From IMG/VR virus record IMGVR_UViG_3300028025_001283, positions 1 to 26,230 of that record: a stretch of 26,230 nt of DNA. One strand, written 5' to 3'. Origin of the DNA: a virus. The notes beneath the pieces are model-generated. The model was given only the letters and a program-made list of their open reading frames with translations. It did no database searches and was not told the DNA's origin. Shown piece after piece: positions 1 to 5,415 of this stretch. A program made the position numbers and the translations under genes. How positions within the stretch are numbered: the first letter of the stretch is position 1; each line of letters begins with the position of its first letter.

Positions 1-170
1 TTATTTACGTAGAATCCGATGAAGTTGAGTTCGAGGATGATGGTTATGAGTACGATGAAGAAGGCATAGCTTGGTCTTTCGATGAAGAAGAAGAAATCTG
101 GTACTGGTACTGTGAAGAAGATGACGAATGGTACGCTGACGAGTTCGATTACTTTGAAGATGAAATCTAA
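1..170 (+). CDS. Very acidic, aromatic small protein (5' end outside window)
   Basis: An open frame enters from the left edge and ends at TAA 168-170, giving 55 visible residues. Of these, 27 are Asp or Glu, 15 are Tyr, Trp or Phe, and none is Lys or Arg. A dense stretch reads IWYWYCEEDDEWY. This composition is far from random and makes the + strand the coding one here. The minus-strand frame across the same bases is low-complexity and is probably a shadow. Its stop overlaps the stop of the convergent gene at 167-490 by two bases. Acidic-aromatic small proteins in phages are sometimes DNA mimics that block host DNA-binding proteins (T7 Ocr is the classic case), but that role is inference here. 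The start codon and total length cannot be seen. Confidence 0.7.
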   Translation, partial: IYVESDEVEFEDDGYEYDEEGIAWSFDEEEEIWYWYCEEDDEWYADEFDYFEDEI

Positions 171-490
171 ATAGTTGAACGCTCAAGGAACCTATTAGAA
201 GCCTCCTGAGTGCGAAACACGTCAATCCTAGCCTGAGCCGCTATGAGCATCCAGCGTAGCGTCTCAGCCCTTTCTACAGCCTCCCTAAGCCCTTCTAATA
301 CTGCTTGATACTCTGGATGAGCGTAAGCATCAGCTTCCTTCTCTGCCATCGTACTTTTCATGCTATTTTGAAAACATAACGCTTTCTTAGTCTTACGGAA
401 TTCTGACAAATAAGTAACGTCAGCTTTAGCCTTAGCGTATTCTTTAGAATGTTTTATTATGTAGTCGATTGCAATGTGAGGATCAGACAC
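167..490 (-). CDS. Small conserved phage protein, helical
   Basis: A 107-residue protein that starts with GTG (488-490), preceded by the good Shine-Dalgarno GGAGAAG. It overlaps the end of the upstream gene by eight bases. It is rich in Ala, Glu and Lys and looks wholly alpha-helical. The central KAKADVTYLSEFRKTKKALC and the later EGLREAVERAETLRWMLIAA resemble a small protein often found beside nuclease and recombination genes in phages. I recognise the type but know no proven function. It is the last gene of the minus-strand replication operon and converges with the acidic gene at 1-170. A DNA-binding or nuclease-partner role is possible from context only. Confidence 0.8.
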   Translation of the reverse strand: MSDPHIAIDYIIKHSKEYAKAKADVTYLSEFRKTKKALCFQNSMKSTMAEKEADAYAHPEYQAVLEGLREAVERAETLRWMLIAAQARIDVFRTQEASNRFLERSTI

Positions 491-767
491 TATTCTTCTC
501 CTTTAGCTTTTGTAGCCATGCTTCAGGTGGTTCACTGTCATGCCATATTATTTCTGTACCATATTCAGGATGTCCATGAATGTTTAAACAATCTTCAATA
601 TTATTCCAAACTGAGTGTGATGAGCATGAAGTTAACCATCGCAAAGTTACTGTTCCATCAGTCCAAATGATTCCTTCAAATTGTGGTTCGTTATCTGCAT
701 TTTTTTGATAATGATTATGTGTATCTCGGTTGCTTATATTTCTTCTATATGCTGTGAATCTTTTCAT
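483..767 (-). CDS. Small conserved hypothetical protein
   Basis: A 94-residue protein that starts at ATG 765-767, in an ATGA overlap with the nuclease gene upstream, so the two are probably translationally coupled. The N-terminus is basic (MKRFTAYRRN). The middle looks like short beta strands (GIIWTDGTVTLRWLT), followed by IEDCLNIHGHPEYGTEIIWHD. That HGHPEYGT-type segment recalls small phage and plasmid proteins of unknown function. It has no membrane segment and no signal peptide. Its position behind a VRR-NUC-like nuclease suggests an accessory role in DNA metabolism, but nothing in the sequence shows one. Confidence 0.75.
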   Translation of the reverse strand: MKRFTAYRRNISNRDTHNHYQKNADNEPQFEGIIWTDGTVTLRWLTSCSSHSVWNNIEDCLNIHGHPEYGTEIIWHDSEPPEAWLQKLKEKNSV

Positions 768-1051
768 GCGTTCTTCTTTAGTAAATTATTAATAGTCTCT
801 ACTGCGTTCTCTGGACTCGTTACAACGACTACCTGACCTTTCCAGTTGTAATGCCATATCACTTGATCTGGTGTTAGCTTCCACGCCTTTTTACCGTCTT
901 TGACTTCTACTAGGAAGTTCTTTTCTTTAGCTCCTACGATCAAATCAGGACAGCCCTTACCTACCTCGTGTAGATGCTGAACAGTCCAGCCTTCAGCTCG
1001 TAACGCTTTGGTCACTAGTGCTTGATTATCGTCCACACGCTTGTAAGTCAT
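764..1051 (-). CDS. VRR-NUC-like PD-(D/E)XK nuclease
   Basis: A 95-residue protein with the compact layout of a virus-type VRR-NUC nuclease: an N-terminal helix (NQALVTKALRAEGW), then GCPDLIVG and FLVEVKDGKKAW. Asp36 of the PD pair, Glu49 and Lys51 of EVK form the expected PD-(D/E)XK metal-binding core. The length (about 90-120 residues) fits the family. Such proteins in phages are thought to cut branched DNA such as Holliday or replication junctions, which fits this operon of helicase, primase-like and replication genes. The start ATG 1049-1051 has a modest AAGG Shine-Dalgarno. The upstream HNH gene runs 26 bases into this gene, an irregular overlap unlike the neat ATGA joints elsewhere and a likely scar of HNH insertion. 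Confidence 0.85.
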   Translation of the reverse strand: MTYKRVDDNQALVTKALRAEGWTVQHLHEVGKGCPDLIVGAKEKNFLVEVKDGKKAWKLTPDQVIWHYNWKGQVVVVTSPENAVETINNLLKKNA

Positions 1052-1562
1052 TATTTACCTTATTTTTCAAGTAATGTATTTTTTTATTATTTGCTTGCTC
1101 TTTGTGTGTTGCCCATCTGCAATTTGATGGCTCATAATTTCCAAAAGGATTTATTCTGTCTAAACTATGAGCTTCAGGTCTTTCTCCCATATCTTCTAAA
1201 AAATTAGAATAAGAATTTATCCATCTTTCGCAAACTATAGTTCCTAAAGCTCCATATCTTTTATATTCTCTATGATTTTTTGAATAACACCTATCTTTCA
1301 TGGCTCTCCATGAATTATAAGTTAAAGTATTTGATGCTCCATGAGTAGTAGCTCTTTGCGCTAAAGTTAATCTGGATGATTTGCAGCCACAACTTTTAGT
1401 TTTTCCTGTTTTTAAATTTGTACCCATTACAACAGTTTCATTCCCACAAGTACATTTACACTTCCAATGCAAATAATATCCATACCTAGAACTTCTAAAT
1501 ACTTTATGTGAAAATCCTAAAACTGTTAATTCTCCATATACATTATTTGTAATATCTATCAT
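1026..1562 (-). CDS. HNH-type free-standing (homing) endonuclease
   Basis: A 178-residue protein. Residues 30-65 hold a probable zinc ribbon (CKCTCGNE ... KSCGC). The C-terminal half carries the family signature: YNSWRAMKDRCY, YKRYGALGTIVCERW, FLEDMGERPEAHSLDRI and NYEPSNCRWATHKEQANNK. This pattern is typical of phage HNH/AP2-like endonucleases that spread as selfish genes. The gene is clearly more AT-rich than its neighbours. It starts in an ATGA overlap with the 67-residue gene upstream and ends 26 bases inside the VRR-NUC-like gene. It therefore sits exactly at the junction of two genes that were probably adjacent before. The protein ends shortly after the HNH core, so it lacks the extra C-terminal DNA-binding part of longer relatives. 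It is probably an endonuclease, although activity cannot be judged. Confidence 0.88.
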   Translation of the reverse strand: MIDITNNVYGELTVLGFSHKVFRSSRYGYYLHWKCKCTCGNETVVMGTNLKTGKTKSCGCKSSRLTLAQRATTHGASNTLTYNSWRAMKDRCYSKNHREYKRYGALGTIVCERWINSYSNFLEDMGERPEAHSLDRINPFGNYEPSNCRWATHKEQANNKKIHYLKNKVNNDLQACGR

Positions 1563-1762
1563 CTCCAGTCTCCTTTAAGGCCTTTATTTCCTCGCTCCCA
1601 CTGTTCTTTACAATCTTTCTCTAGCTTATCTGCTGCGTTGTTTCCTCGCATCTTACGAACTAGCTGTAAGTAATCTGATGACTTGTTCCTATCCTGCGCT
1701 CTCCATCGTAGTACAGTCCAAACTTCACAGCGATGTCTTTCTTCCTCAAAAAACTCATTCAT
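1559..1762 (-). CDS. Small basic conserved phage protein
   Basis: A 67-residue protein rich in Arg, Lys, Glu and Trp: RHRCEVWTVLRWRAQDR, then LVRKMRGNNAADKLEKDC and the terminal RGNKGLKGDWR. I recognise this as a small family seen in betaproteobacterial phage replication modules (it resembles DUF7696, from memory). Its function is unknown. It overlaps the helicase stop by ATGA at 1759-1762 and the HNH start by ATGA at 1559-1562, so it belongs to the same transcript. The highly charged helical character would suit a nucleic-acid or helicase partner, but this is inference. Confidence 0.8.
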   Translation of the reverse strand: MNEFFEEERHRCEVWTVLRWRAQDRNKSSDYLQLVRKMRGNNAADKLEKDCKEQWERGNKGLKGDWR

Positions 1763-2766
1763 CCTCTAAACCTGCCATTGTTATCAAAGTCCATCGTAGC
1801 ACCACCCAAAGTCTCAATAAACTGCTGACTAGATTGATGGTAATAAAGTCCGTACATTTCCTGAGCCTCACCGTTACGCTGTTTCTCGCACATCAAGTAA
1901 GCGTCAGGTAAATCCTCCTCGTACTTCTCTCCGTTACGCTTACGATTCTCTTTCTGTTTATTGCGCCACATTAAGAATACGTTATCAACCTGATCCGTTA
2001 TAGCTCCAGTACCTTTGATGTCGTACTTGCCAGGCTGAACTTCCTCAGACTGTAACTTGCGAATATGGTGGATTAAATGAATGTGAACATTATGATCTCG
2101 TGCCAATGCAGTTAGCTCATCGACAAAGTATTTCTGCTCGTTGAAATTATCCTCAGCATTACAAACTTTCATTAACGAGTCAATAAAAATATGTTCGATG
2201 CCTAACTCTACAGCGCAGTACCTAGCCATAGCTATAGTCTGATTCGGAGTTGTCGAACCTTGCTGATCGTAGATGTATAGATGCTCTCCTGCGAACTGGT
2301 TAAATCGCTGAGTCAGTCCTTTGATGTACTTCTCTCTATCGTTAGTAAGTGGATCGTCAATAAACTCTCCTGCAAACTGTCTAAGCATCCTGTGAATGGT
2401 GCTAGTTGGTTTCATCTCAAATGACGCTATAACGCACTTACGCTTTTGCTTAATCAAATGTAACGCTATCTGACCTGTGATTAGAGACTTACCACCACCG
2501 TTACCACCAGCGTACAAAGTAACCTCACCTAAACGAAAGTTAAAGTCATCCTGCGTCTTAGTCCACGGCATCTTTGCATTATCGTTAACAGGTGGATTGA
2601 TGTAGTTCTCTGTGATCTCATCAAGCCAATCTGAAACAATACGAACCTTCTGACCGACATCGTTATTTTTAAGATACTTCTCTACATCAATATCCTGTGA
2701 CTTTACTAGTCTTGCTTTACGCTCAACGTCTAGTTGTATTGCTACACTCTCTAAATTTGTTTTCAT
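1759..2766 (-). CDS. Replicative DNA helicase, DnaB/RecA-like
   Basis: A 335-residue protein with the RecA-type ATPase core of DnaB-family helicases. The Walker A loop GGNGGGKS is at residues 87-94. ASFEM at 114-118 supplies the probable catalytic Glu117. The Walker B strand is IFIDS at 193-197 (Asp196), and the DnaB motif with HLIHHIRK lies near 230-237. The protein lacks the N-terminal DnaB domain and any primase domain, so it is a single-domain hexameric helicase that would unwind the phage replication fork. The primase-like gene lies two genes upstream, an arrangement that separates functions fused in T7 gp4. The C-terminus (residues 260-335) has the GTGAITDQVDNVF stretch usual in the family. 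The start is an ATGA overlap with the upstream gene, whose last codons supply the Shine-Dalgarno AGGGG. Confidence 0.93.
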   Translation of the reverse strand: MKTNLESVAIQLDVERKARLVKSQDIDVEKYLKNNDVGQKVRIVSDWLDEITENYINPPVNDNAKMPWTKTQDDFNFRLGEVTLYAGGNGGGKSLITGQIALHLIKQKRKCVIASFEMKPTSTIHRMLRQFAGEFIDDPLTNDREKYIKGLTQRFNQFAGEHLYIYDQQGSTTPNQTIAMARYCAVELGIEHIFIDSLMKVCNAEDNFNEQKYFVDELTALARDHNVHIHLIHHIRKLQSEEVQPGKYDIKGTGAITDQVDNVFLMWRNKQKENRKRNGEKYEEDLPDAYLMCEKQRNGEAQEMYGLYYHQSSQQFIETLGGATMDFDNNGRFRG

Positions 2767-2999
2767 TCTTGTCCCCTAGCTCTAATTTTGTTAGCAGCTA
2801 CTTTATAATAATTAGATAAATTATCTTTTGCTGCCATATCATCCATTAACTTCGCACACGCTTCACGCTCTGCTGCTGCGACTAGTTCTGCAAAGCGTTC
2901 AAGGCTTTCGTCTAGTTTCCCATGTGTGAAAGTTGTGCCAAGACTATTTTTGTCAAATCCTGCTTCTTTAGCCATACGAATAATGTCATCTATAGTCAT
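2763..2999 (-). CDS. Small phage protein with EREACAKL motif
   Basis: A 78-residue, mainly helical protein: an N-terminal IDDIIRMAKEAGF, then LERFAELVAAAEREACAKL and a C-terminal helix ending ARGQE. Proteins with this LERFA...AEREACA pattern are widespread small phage genes of unknown function. Both ends are ATGA overlaps, with the primase-like gene upstream and the helicase downstream. The last codons (AGG GGA CAA GAA TGA) are also the Shine-Dalgarno of the helicase gene. Two other genes of this operon end the same way. The gene is probably co-translated with the replication proteins. Confidence 0.8.
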   Translation of the reverse strand: MTIDDIIRMAKEAGFDKNSLGTTFTHGKLDESLERFAELVAAAEREACAKLMDDMAAKDNLSNYYKVAANKIRARGQE

Positions 3000-3409
3000 C
3001 TTATGTGCCTCGCTGCTTCAATGATCCGTTCTTGTGCTTTTCTTAAACGTGATCTGTCATTATCAGTTAATTTAACTCCGTTAGCTAGATTACTTGCAGC
3101 TACAGATACCAGTACGGACTCGAACTCAATAACCCTAAGTAAGTCTGTTGCGTAAAAAGCATTTTTAACTTTAGGCATATGGTGTGTATCGTGTGTTTTA
3201 GGAAATAACTCACCTATGTCCATACCGATAGCACCGACTATTTCCTGAACAGAACAACCACCAAAGCATTTCAATAGGATACGACCATCTTCTGTTTCCC
3301 TTATCGCTAAGGAAGGACTACGATCTTCATGGCTAGGACAGCAAGCAGTCCACCTACCTCTACCACCTTTTACTTTCGTTAGACGATTGAGTAAGTTTTC
3401 TATGCTCAT
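2996..3409 (-). CDS. Primase-like CHC2 zinc-finger protein without catalytic domain
   Basis: A 137-residue protein. Residues 20-36 (WTACCPSHEDRSPSLAI) and 46-52 (LKCFGGC) form a CHC2-type zinc finger with likely ligands Cys24, His27, Cys48 and Cys52. The finger is preceded by the helix LLNRLTKVK and followed by the helix VQEIVGAIG. This is the template-recognition domain of bacterial and T7-type primases. The C-terminal half is helical with no Toprim (EGxxD, DxD) motifs, so the polymerising domain is absent. It could be a zinc-finger subunit that works with a separate primase domain, either host DnaG or a phage protein outside this window, or a regulator of initiation. It is ATGA-coupled to the DUF1376 gene upstream and the small gene downstream. 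Confidence 0.85.
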   Translation of the reverse strand: MSIENLLNRLTKVKGGRGRWTACCPSHEDRSPSLAIRETEDGRILLKCFGGCSVQEIVGAIGMDIGELFPKTHDTHHMPKVKNAFYATDLLRVIEFESVLVSVAASNLANGVKLTDNDRSRLRKAQERIIEAARHIR

Positions 3410-4059
3410 TTAGCACCTCTCAGTCTGCCATCAAATACTGGTGTACTTACGCTAGGACGTTTAAAGTCAGCAGCATTTCTTAACCATGTATTTAAAGCAT
3501 AGTCCCAACTTTTAAACTTACTACCTTTAGATTTATGATAATCACTAAACTTCAATAGCTCTTGATTTATGTTGATATTTAATTCCTTAGCTAATTGATA
3601 ATGCTTATCGTTAGGTGTGTAATCATCAGGAAGTTGAGTTTCTTTTGTTTCAACTTTCTTTTTTGGTTTTAGTTCTTCTATATTGTTTATTGTTTCTTGT
3701 TTAATGTTTAGGATCTGAGACGTATCTGATTTCAGATGCCTTTCAGAACCCCAACGTATCTGATTCGCTTTACGTGCGCTATCCGCTTTGCTCTGATAAG
3801 CCTTTATTTCAGAATCCGCACGCTTGTTATGCCAGCTATGATCTTCAACGTTAAACTCAAAAAACTCCTGCAAAATGAGCATTACAGTTTCTTCATTTGA
3901 TTTAACTTTTCTAGCTACTTTAGGTAAGTCCGCAACATCGAAAGACTTTTCTGTTTGATAATATAGATCAAGTAATCTTCTGTAAGTTAAGTCCTCAGAA
4001 TCCGTTAAATGAGCTGTATGACTTACGTAATCACCGATATTGAATTGATAATAGTGCAT
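3406..4059 (-). CDS. DUF1376 (YdaU-like) replication protein
   Basis: A 217-residue protein. The N-terminal ~100 residues match the DUF1376 family: MHYYQFNIGDYVSHTAHL followed by DLTYRRLLDLYY, and later SWHNKRADSEI and ARKANQIRWG. DUF1376 proteins occupy the place of initiator or helicase-loader genes in many prophages. A low-complexity charged linker at residues 120-145 leads to a C-terminal helical segment (LLKFSDYHKSKGSKF, WDYALNTWLRNAADF) like the DnaT/phage-O DNA-binding tail. It probably loads the helicase at the phage origin; that is inference from context. The gene begins just 3' of the candidate small RNA, with only a weak Shine-Dalgarno (GGAAAAG), and ends in an ATGA overlap with the zinc-finger gene. 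Confidence 0.88.
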   Translation of the reverse strand: MHYYQFNIGDYVSHTAHLTDSEDLTYRRLLDLYYQTEKSFDVADLPKVARKVKSNEETVMLILQEFFEFNVEDHSWHNKRADSEIKAYQSKADSARKANQIRWGSERHLKSDTSQILNIKQETINNIEELKPKKKVETKETQLPDDYTPNDKHYQLAKELNININQELLKFSDYHKSKGSKFKSWDYALNTWLRNAADFKRPSVSTPVFDGRLRGAK

Positions 4060-4072
4060 GGCTTTTCCAAAT

Positions 4073-4096
4073 AAAAAAAGCCCTAGGTGAGACTCT
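4073..4096 (-). terminator. Intrinsic terminator ending the candidate small RNA
   Basis: The 3' arm of the long closing stem (4079-4096, pairing with 4133-4150) runs directly into seven T residues on the minus strand. It should stop transcripts from the local promoter and at least some read-through from the upstream operon, before the DUF1376 start at 4059. Confidence 0.65.
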
Positions 4097-4154
4097 CGAT
4101 CAATGATCGTTGGAGGACTGGTTAGTACCAGCAGAGTCCCATCTAAGGCTTACT

Positions 4155-4176
4155 AAAAACACGCCTCCAAGCGTGT
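4155..4176 (-). promoter_or_regulatory. 5' hairpin with T run and SD-like loop
   Basis: On the minus strand the arms ACACGC (4171-4176) and GCGTGT (4159-4164) enclose the loop TTGGAG, followed by TTTTT (4155-4159). By itself this could be a weak terminator. It sits at the very start of the candidate small RNA, about six bases after the predicted start point. The loop plus the next G, UUGGAGG, is exactly complementary to CCUCCAA in the three-way junction downstream. It may be a pseudoknot partner or a built-in copy of the antisense target. Confidence 0.5.
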
Positions 4177-4188
4177 GCTACTACCAGA

Positions 4189-4217
4189 ACTATACGCTTT
4201 TGTTCCTAATCCTGCAA
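4189..4217 (-). promoter_or_regulatory. Sigma70-type promoter for the candidate small RNA
   Basis: On the minus strand, TTGCAG (4212-4217) and TATAGT (4189-4194) are separated by exactly 17 bases. The -10 box matches the consensus at five of six positions and the -35 at three. Transcription would start at the purine at about 4182, just before the 5' hairpin. It lies in the gene-free gap downstream of the 4260-4697 gene. Confidence 0.55.
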
Positions 4218-4259
4218 GTCTTACAAATATCACTACTCTTAAACTGGATTATCGACCGA

Positions 4260-4697
4260 CTACGCTTGCAGACCGGACATAACTTCGTTGAGAACTGATA
4301 AGTCGTTTCCTGTTTCTTCTTTTGCTCCATTGCTTAATCCTATGTGGCAGAAGTCCCTTAGTGGCTGACCTCTTGGTGAAACTCTTGGTAAAAAATACTT
4401 GCTCGATAATGGCGTAAACGGCTTAGGTTCACGTGGCTTAACGTACTCCACACCTTCTATCTTGATACCCTGCTTGAGCTTGCCAGAAGGGCTGTAGGAG
4501 CCTTTAAACTCCTTTAGCAACCCTTCCCTTACCAGCTCGTCAAACTCGCACCTGAGATTCGCTAAAGTCGGTGCGTTCATCATTCCGTAAGCCTCAACAA
4601 ACTGCTCAGGACTTAGTGGATGATTCTTGAGGAAATTCATGCAAATTTTATATCTCTTAGTGCCTTCTTTCGGCAGCTCTTGAAACATATCACTCAT
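4260..4697 (-). CDS. Putative winged-helix-like protein
   Basis: A 145-residue protein. Residues 14-65 (KRYKICMNFLKNHPLSPEQF, then TLANLRCEFDELVREGLLKE) look like two or three helices ending in a beta hairpin, as in winged-helix domains. A basic segment (YSPSGKLKQGIKIEG) follows. The C-terminal half is Pro- and Lys-rich, with PRVSPRGQPLRDFCHIGLSN near its end. I do not recognise a specific family. The probable role is DNA binding or regulation. It is the last gene before the 200-bp gap with the small RNA, so transcripts through it may end or be controlled there. Its start overlaps the end of the 52-residue gene upstream by eight bases. Confidence 0.7.
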   Translation of the reverse strand: MSDMFQELPKEGTKRYKICMNFLKNHPLSPEQFVEAYGMMNAPTLANLRCEFDELVREGLLKEFKGSYSPSGKLKQGIKIEGVEYVKPREPKPFTPLSSKYFLPRVSPRGQPLRDFCHIGLSNGAKEETGNDLSVLNEVMSGLQA

Positions 4698-4848
4698 CTT
4701 TATCCTCTACCTGACGCTTACGCCACAATGACTCTGATTTAGCCATTTGTTCCTTGAATTTCCTTGTGTTCTCACGTATCTCGTCTAAGCGATCTTCACG
4801 CTCGTTATATTCACGCTCGAACTCTTTAAACCATATTGGATCTCTCAT
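4690..4848 (-). CDS. 52-residue charged coiled-coil protein
   Basis: A short frame that starts at ATG 4846-4848 with a very strong Shine-Dalgarno (AAGGGGGG) inside the end of the upstream gene, in an ATGA overlap. The protein begins MRDPIWFKEFEREYNERED. About half of its residues are Glu, Asp, Lys or Arg in a heptad-like helical pattern without Gly or breaking Pro after residue 4. It overlaps the next gene by eight bases. No family is recognised. Continuous coupling on both sides and a strong ribosome site make it a real gene. Confidence 0.75.
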   Translation of the reverse strand: MRDPIWFKEFEREYNEREDRLDEIRENTRKFKEQMAKSESLWRKRQVEDKDE

Positions 4849-5054
4849 TTACCCCCCCTTGCTCGTACATTAACTACACCTGAATCAAATTGTTTTGCTA
4901 TTCGCTCACGCTCTGCTTCTGCACCAGCTTCTTTACCGTAGTTCCAACCCATCTCTATTAAAAGTAATTCGTCACTGGTGTACGCTTGTTTTCTAGGCTC
5001 ACCGTCCTCAAGCCACAGTCCAGCAGCCCATTCTTTAAAAGTTTTGTAGATCAT
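4845..5054 (-). CDS. Small conserved phage protein, C-terminus ARGGK
   Basis: A 69-residue protein: MIYKTFKEWAAGLWLEDGEP, then SDELLLIEMGWNYGKEAGAE and ERERIAKQFDSG, ending RARGGK. The WNYG...AEAERERIA pattern belongs to a common family of small phage proteins with unknown function. Both junctions are ATGA overlaps. The final codons GCA AGG GGG GGT AAA TGA double as the Shine-Dalgarno of the next gene. Confidence 0.78.
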   Translation of the reverse strand: MIYKTFKEWAAGLWLEDGEPRKQAYTSDELLLIEMGWNYGKEAGAEAERERIAKQFDSGVVNVRARGGK

Positions 5055-5251
5055 TTCTGCCCCCTTGCTTTCATCATGTGGTCAGCCATAATATATGCTT
5101 CTTCTGCTGTATCAATCATAATTCCAGTAGGTAATTTTCCTGAAGCAATCATTGCGTGCATAGCCTTAGCTGCAAAGTAATCACGTAAGTCCATACCTCT
5201 TAGTTCTTCTTTTGGCAAATAGTCCATAAATACACTAGGAAATGCCTTCAT
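5051..5251 (-). CDS. Small phage protein, GMDLRDYFAAKAM family
   Basis: A 66-residue protein whose core, GMDLRDYFAAKAMHAMIASG, then AEEAYIMADHMMKARG, is a pattern I know from many phage and prophage early operons. The function is unknown. The start has an AGGAG Shine-Dalgarno right after the stop of the 35-residue membrane peptide gene. The end overlaps the next gene by ATGA, with the SD GGGGG coded by its last residues (KARGQK). Confidence 0.82.
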   Translation of the reverse strand: MKAFPSVFMDYLPKEELRGMDLRDYFAAKAMHAMIASGKLPTGIMIDTAEEAYIMADHMMKARGQK

Positions 5252-5260
5252 TTAAGTCTC

Positions 5261-5368
5261 CTATCCAAAGATTGTTTGCAAAATTGCTACTGTACCAAAG
5301 ATTGTTACAGCAAAAAATACCCCTAACGCTACCGACAAATACAGCCAAATTAGTATTTTTTTAATCAT
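5261..5368 (-). CDS. 35-residue single-span membrane peptide
   Basis: ATG 5366-5368 follows the excellent Shine-Dalgarno GGAGGTG. The frame codes MIKKILIWLYLSVALGVFF and continues hydrophobic to a TAG at 5261-5263. A short basic N-terminus before about 28 hydrophobic residues predicts one membrane span, cytoplasmic N-terminus first. It is the first gene of the minus-strand early operon, nine bases before the next start. The function is unknown. Small membrane peptides in this position can modify host membrane processes or block superinfection, but nothing here shows which. Its ribosome site carries the UUGGAGG target complementary to the candidate small RNA. Confidence 0.7.
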   Translation of the reverse strand: MIKKILIWLYLSVALGVFFAVTIFGTVAILQTIFG

Positions 5369-5415
5369 TGTCACCTCCAATGAACGGATAGCTTGCCATA
5401 CTTTTGATGTTTCTG

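Larger units (their letters stand above)
4073..4182 (-). ncRNA. Candidate ~110-nt small RNA, C4-antisense-like
   Basis: Read on the minus strand, the RNA would start near 4182 and carry a 5' hairpin (4159-4176). Next comes a closing stem between 4133-4150 and 4079-4096, with 15 Watson-Crick pairs, two G-U pairs and one A-C mismatch in 18 positions. The stem encloses two hairpins, CTGGT-ACTA-ACCAG (4118-4131) and CGATC-ATT-GATCG (4097-4109). Seven T residues follow (4073-4079). The G-U pattern and T run favour the minus strand. Between the hairpins lies single-stranded UCCUCCAA (4110-4117), resembling an anti-Shine-Dalgarno. A closing stem around two hairpins with an SD-complementary linker recalls phage P1/P7 C4 antisense RNA as I remember it. 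A function as antisense repressor of early genes is inference. It lies in the only gene-free gap of the replication operon. Confidence 0.7.

Noticed and set aside
1-225. A 74-codon minus-strand frame rich in Leu, His and Arg.
   Set aside because: It is the antisense of the acidic + strand gene and of the end of the 167-490 gene; its composition follows from GAA/GAT codons on the other strand, and it has no ribosome site.
4079-4150. Reading the three-way junction as a tRNA.
   Set aside because: The ends pair like an acceptor stem, but the T loop TTCRA, D-loop GG and a seven-base anticodon loop are absent, and the closing stem is 18 positions long.
4079-4150. Reading the three-way junction as a hammerhead ribozyme.
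   Set aside because: The core elements CUGAUGA and GAAA are missing at the junction on both strands.
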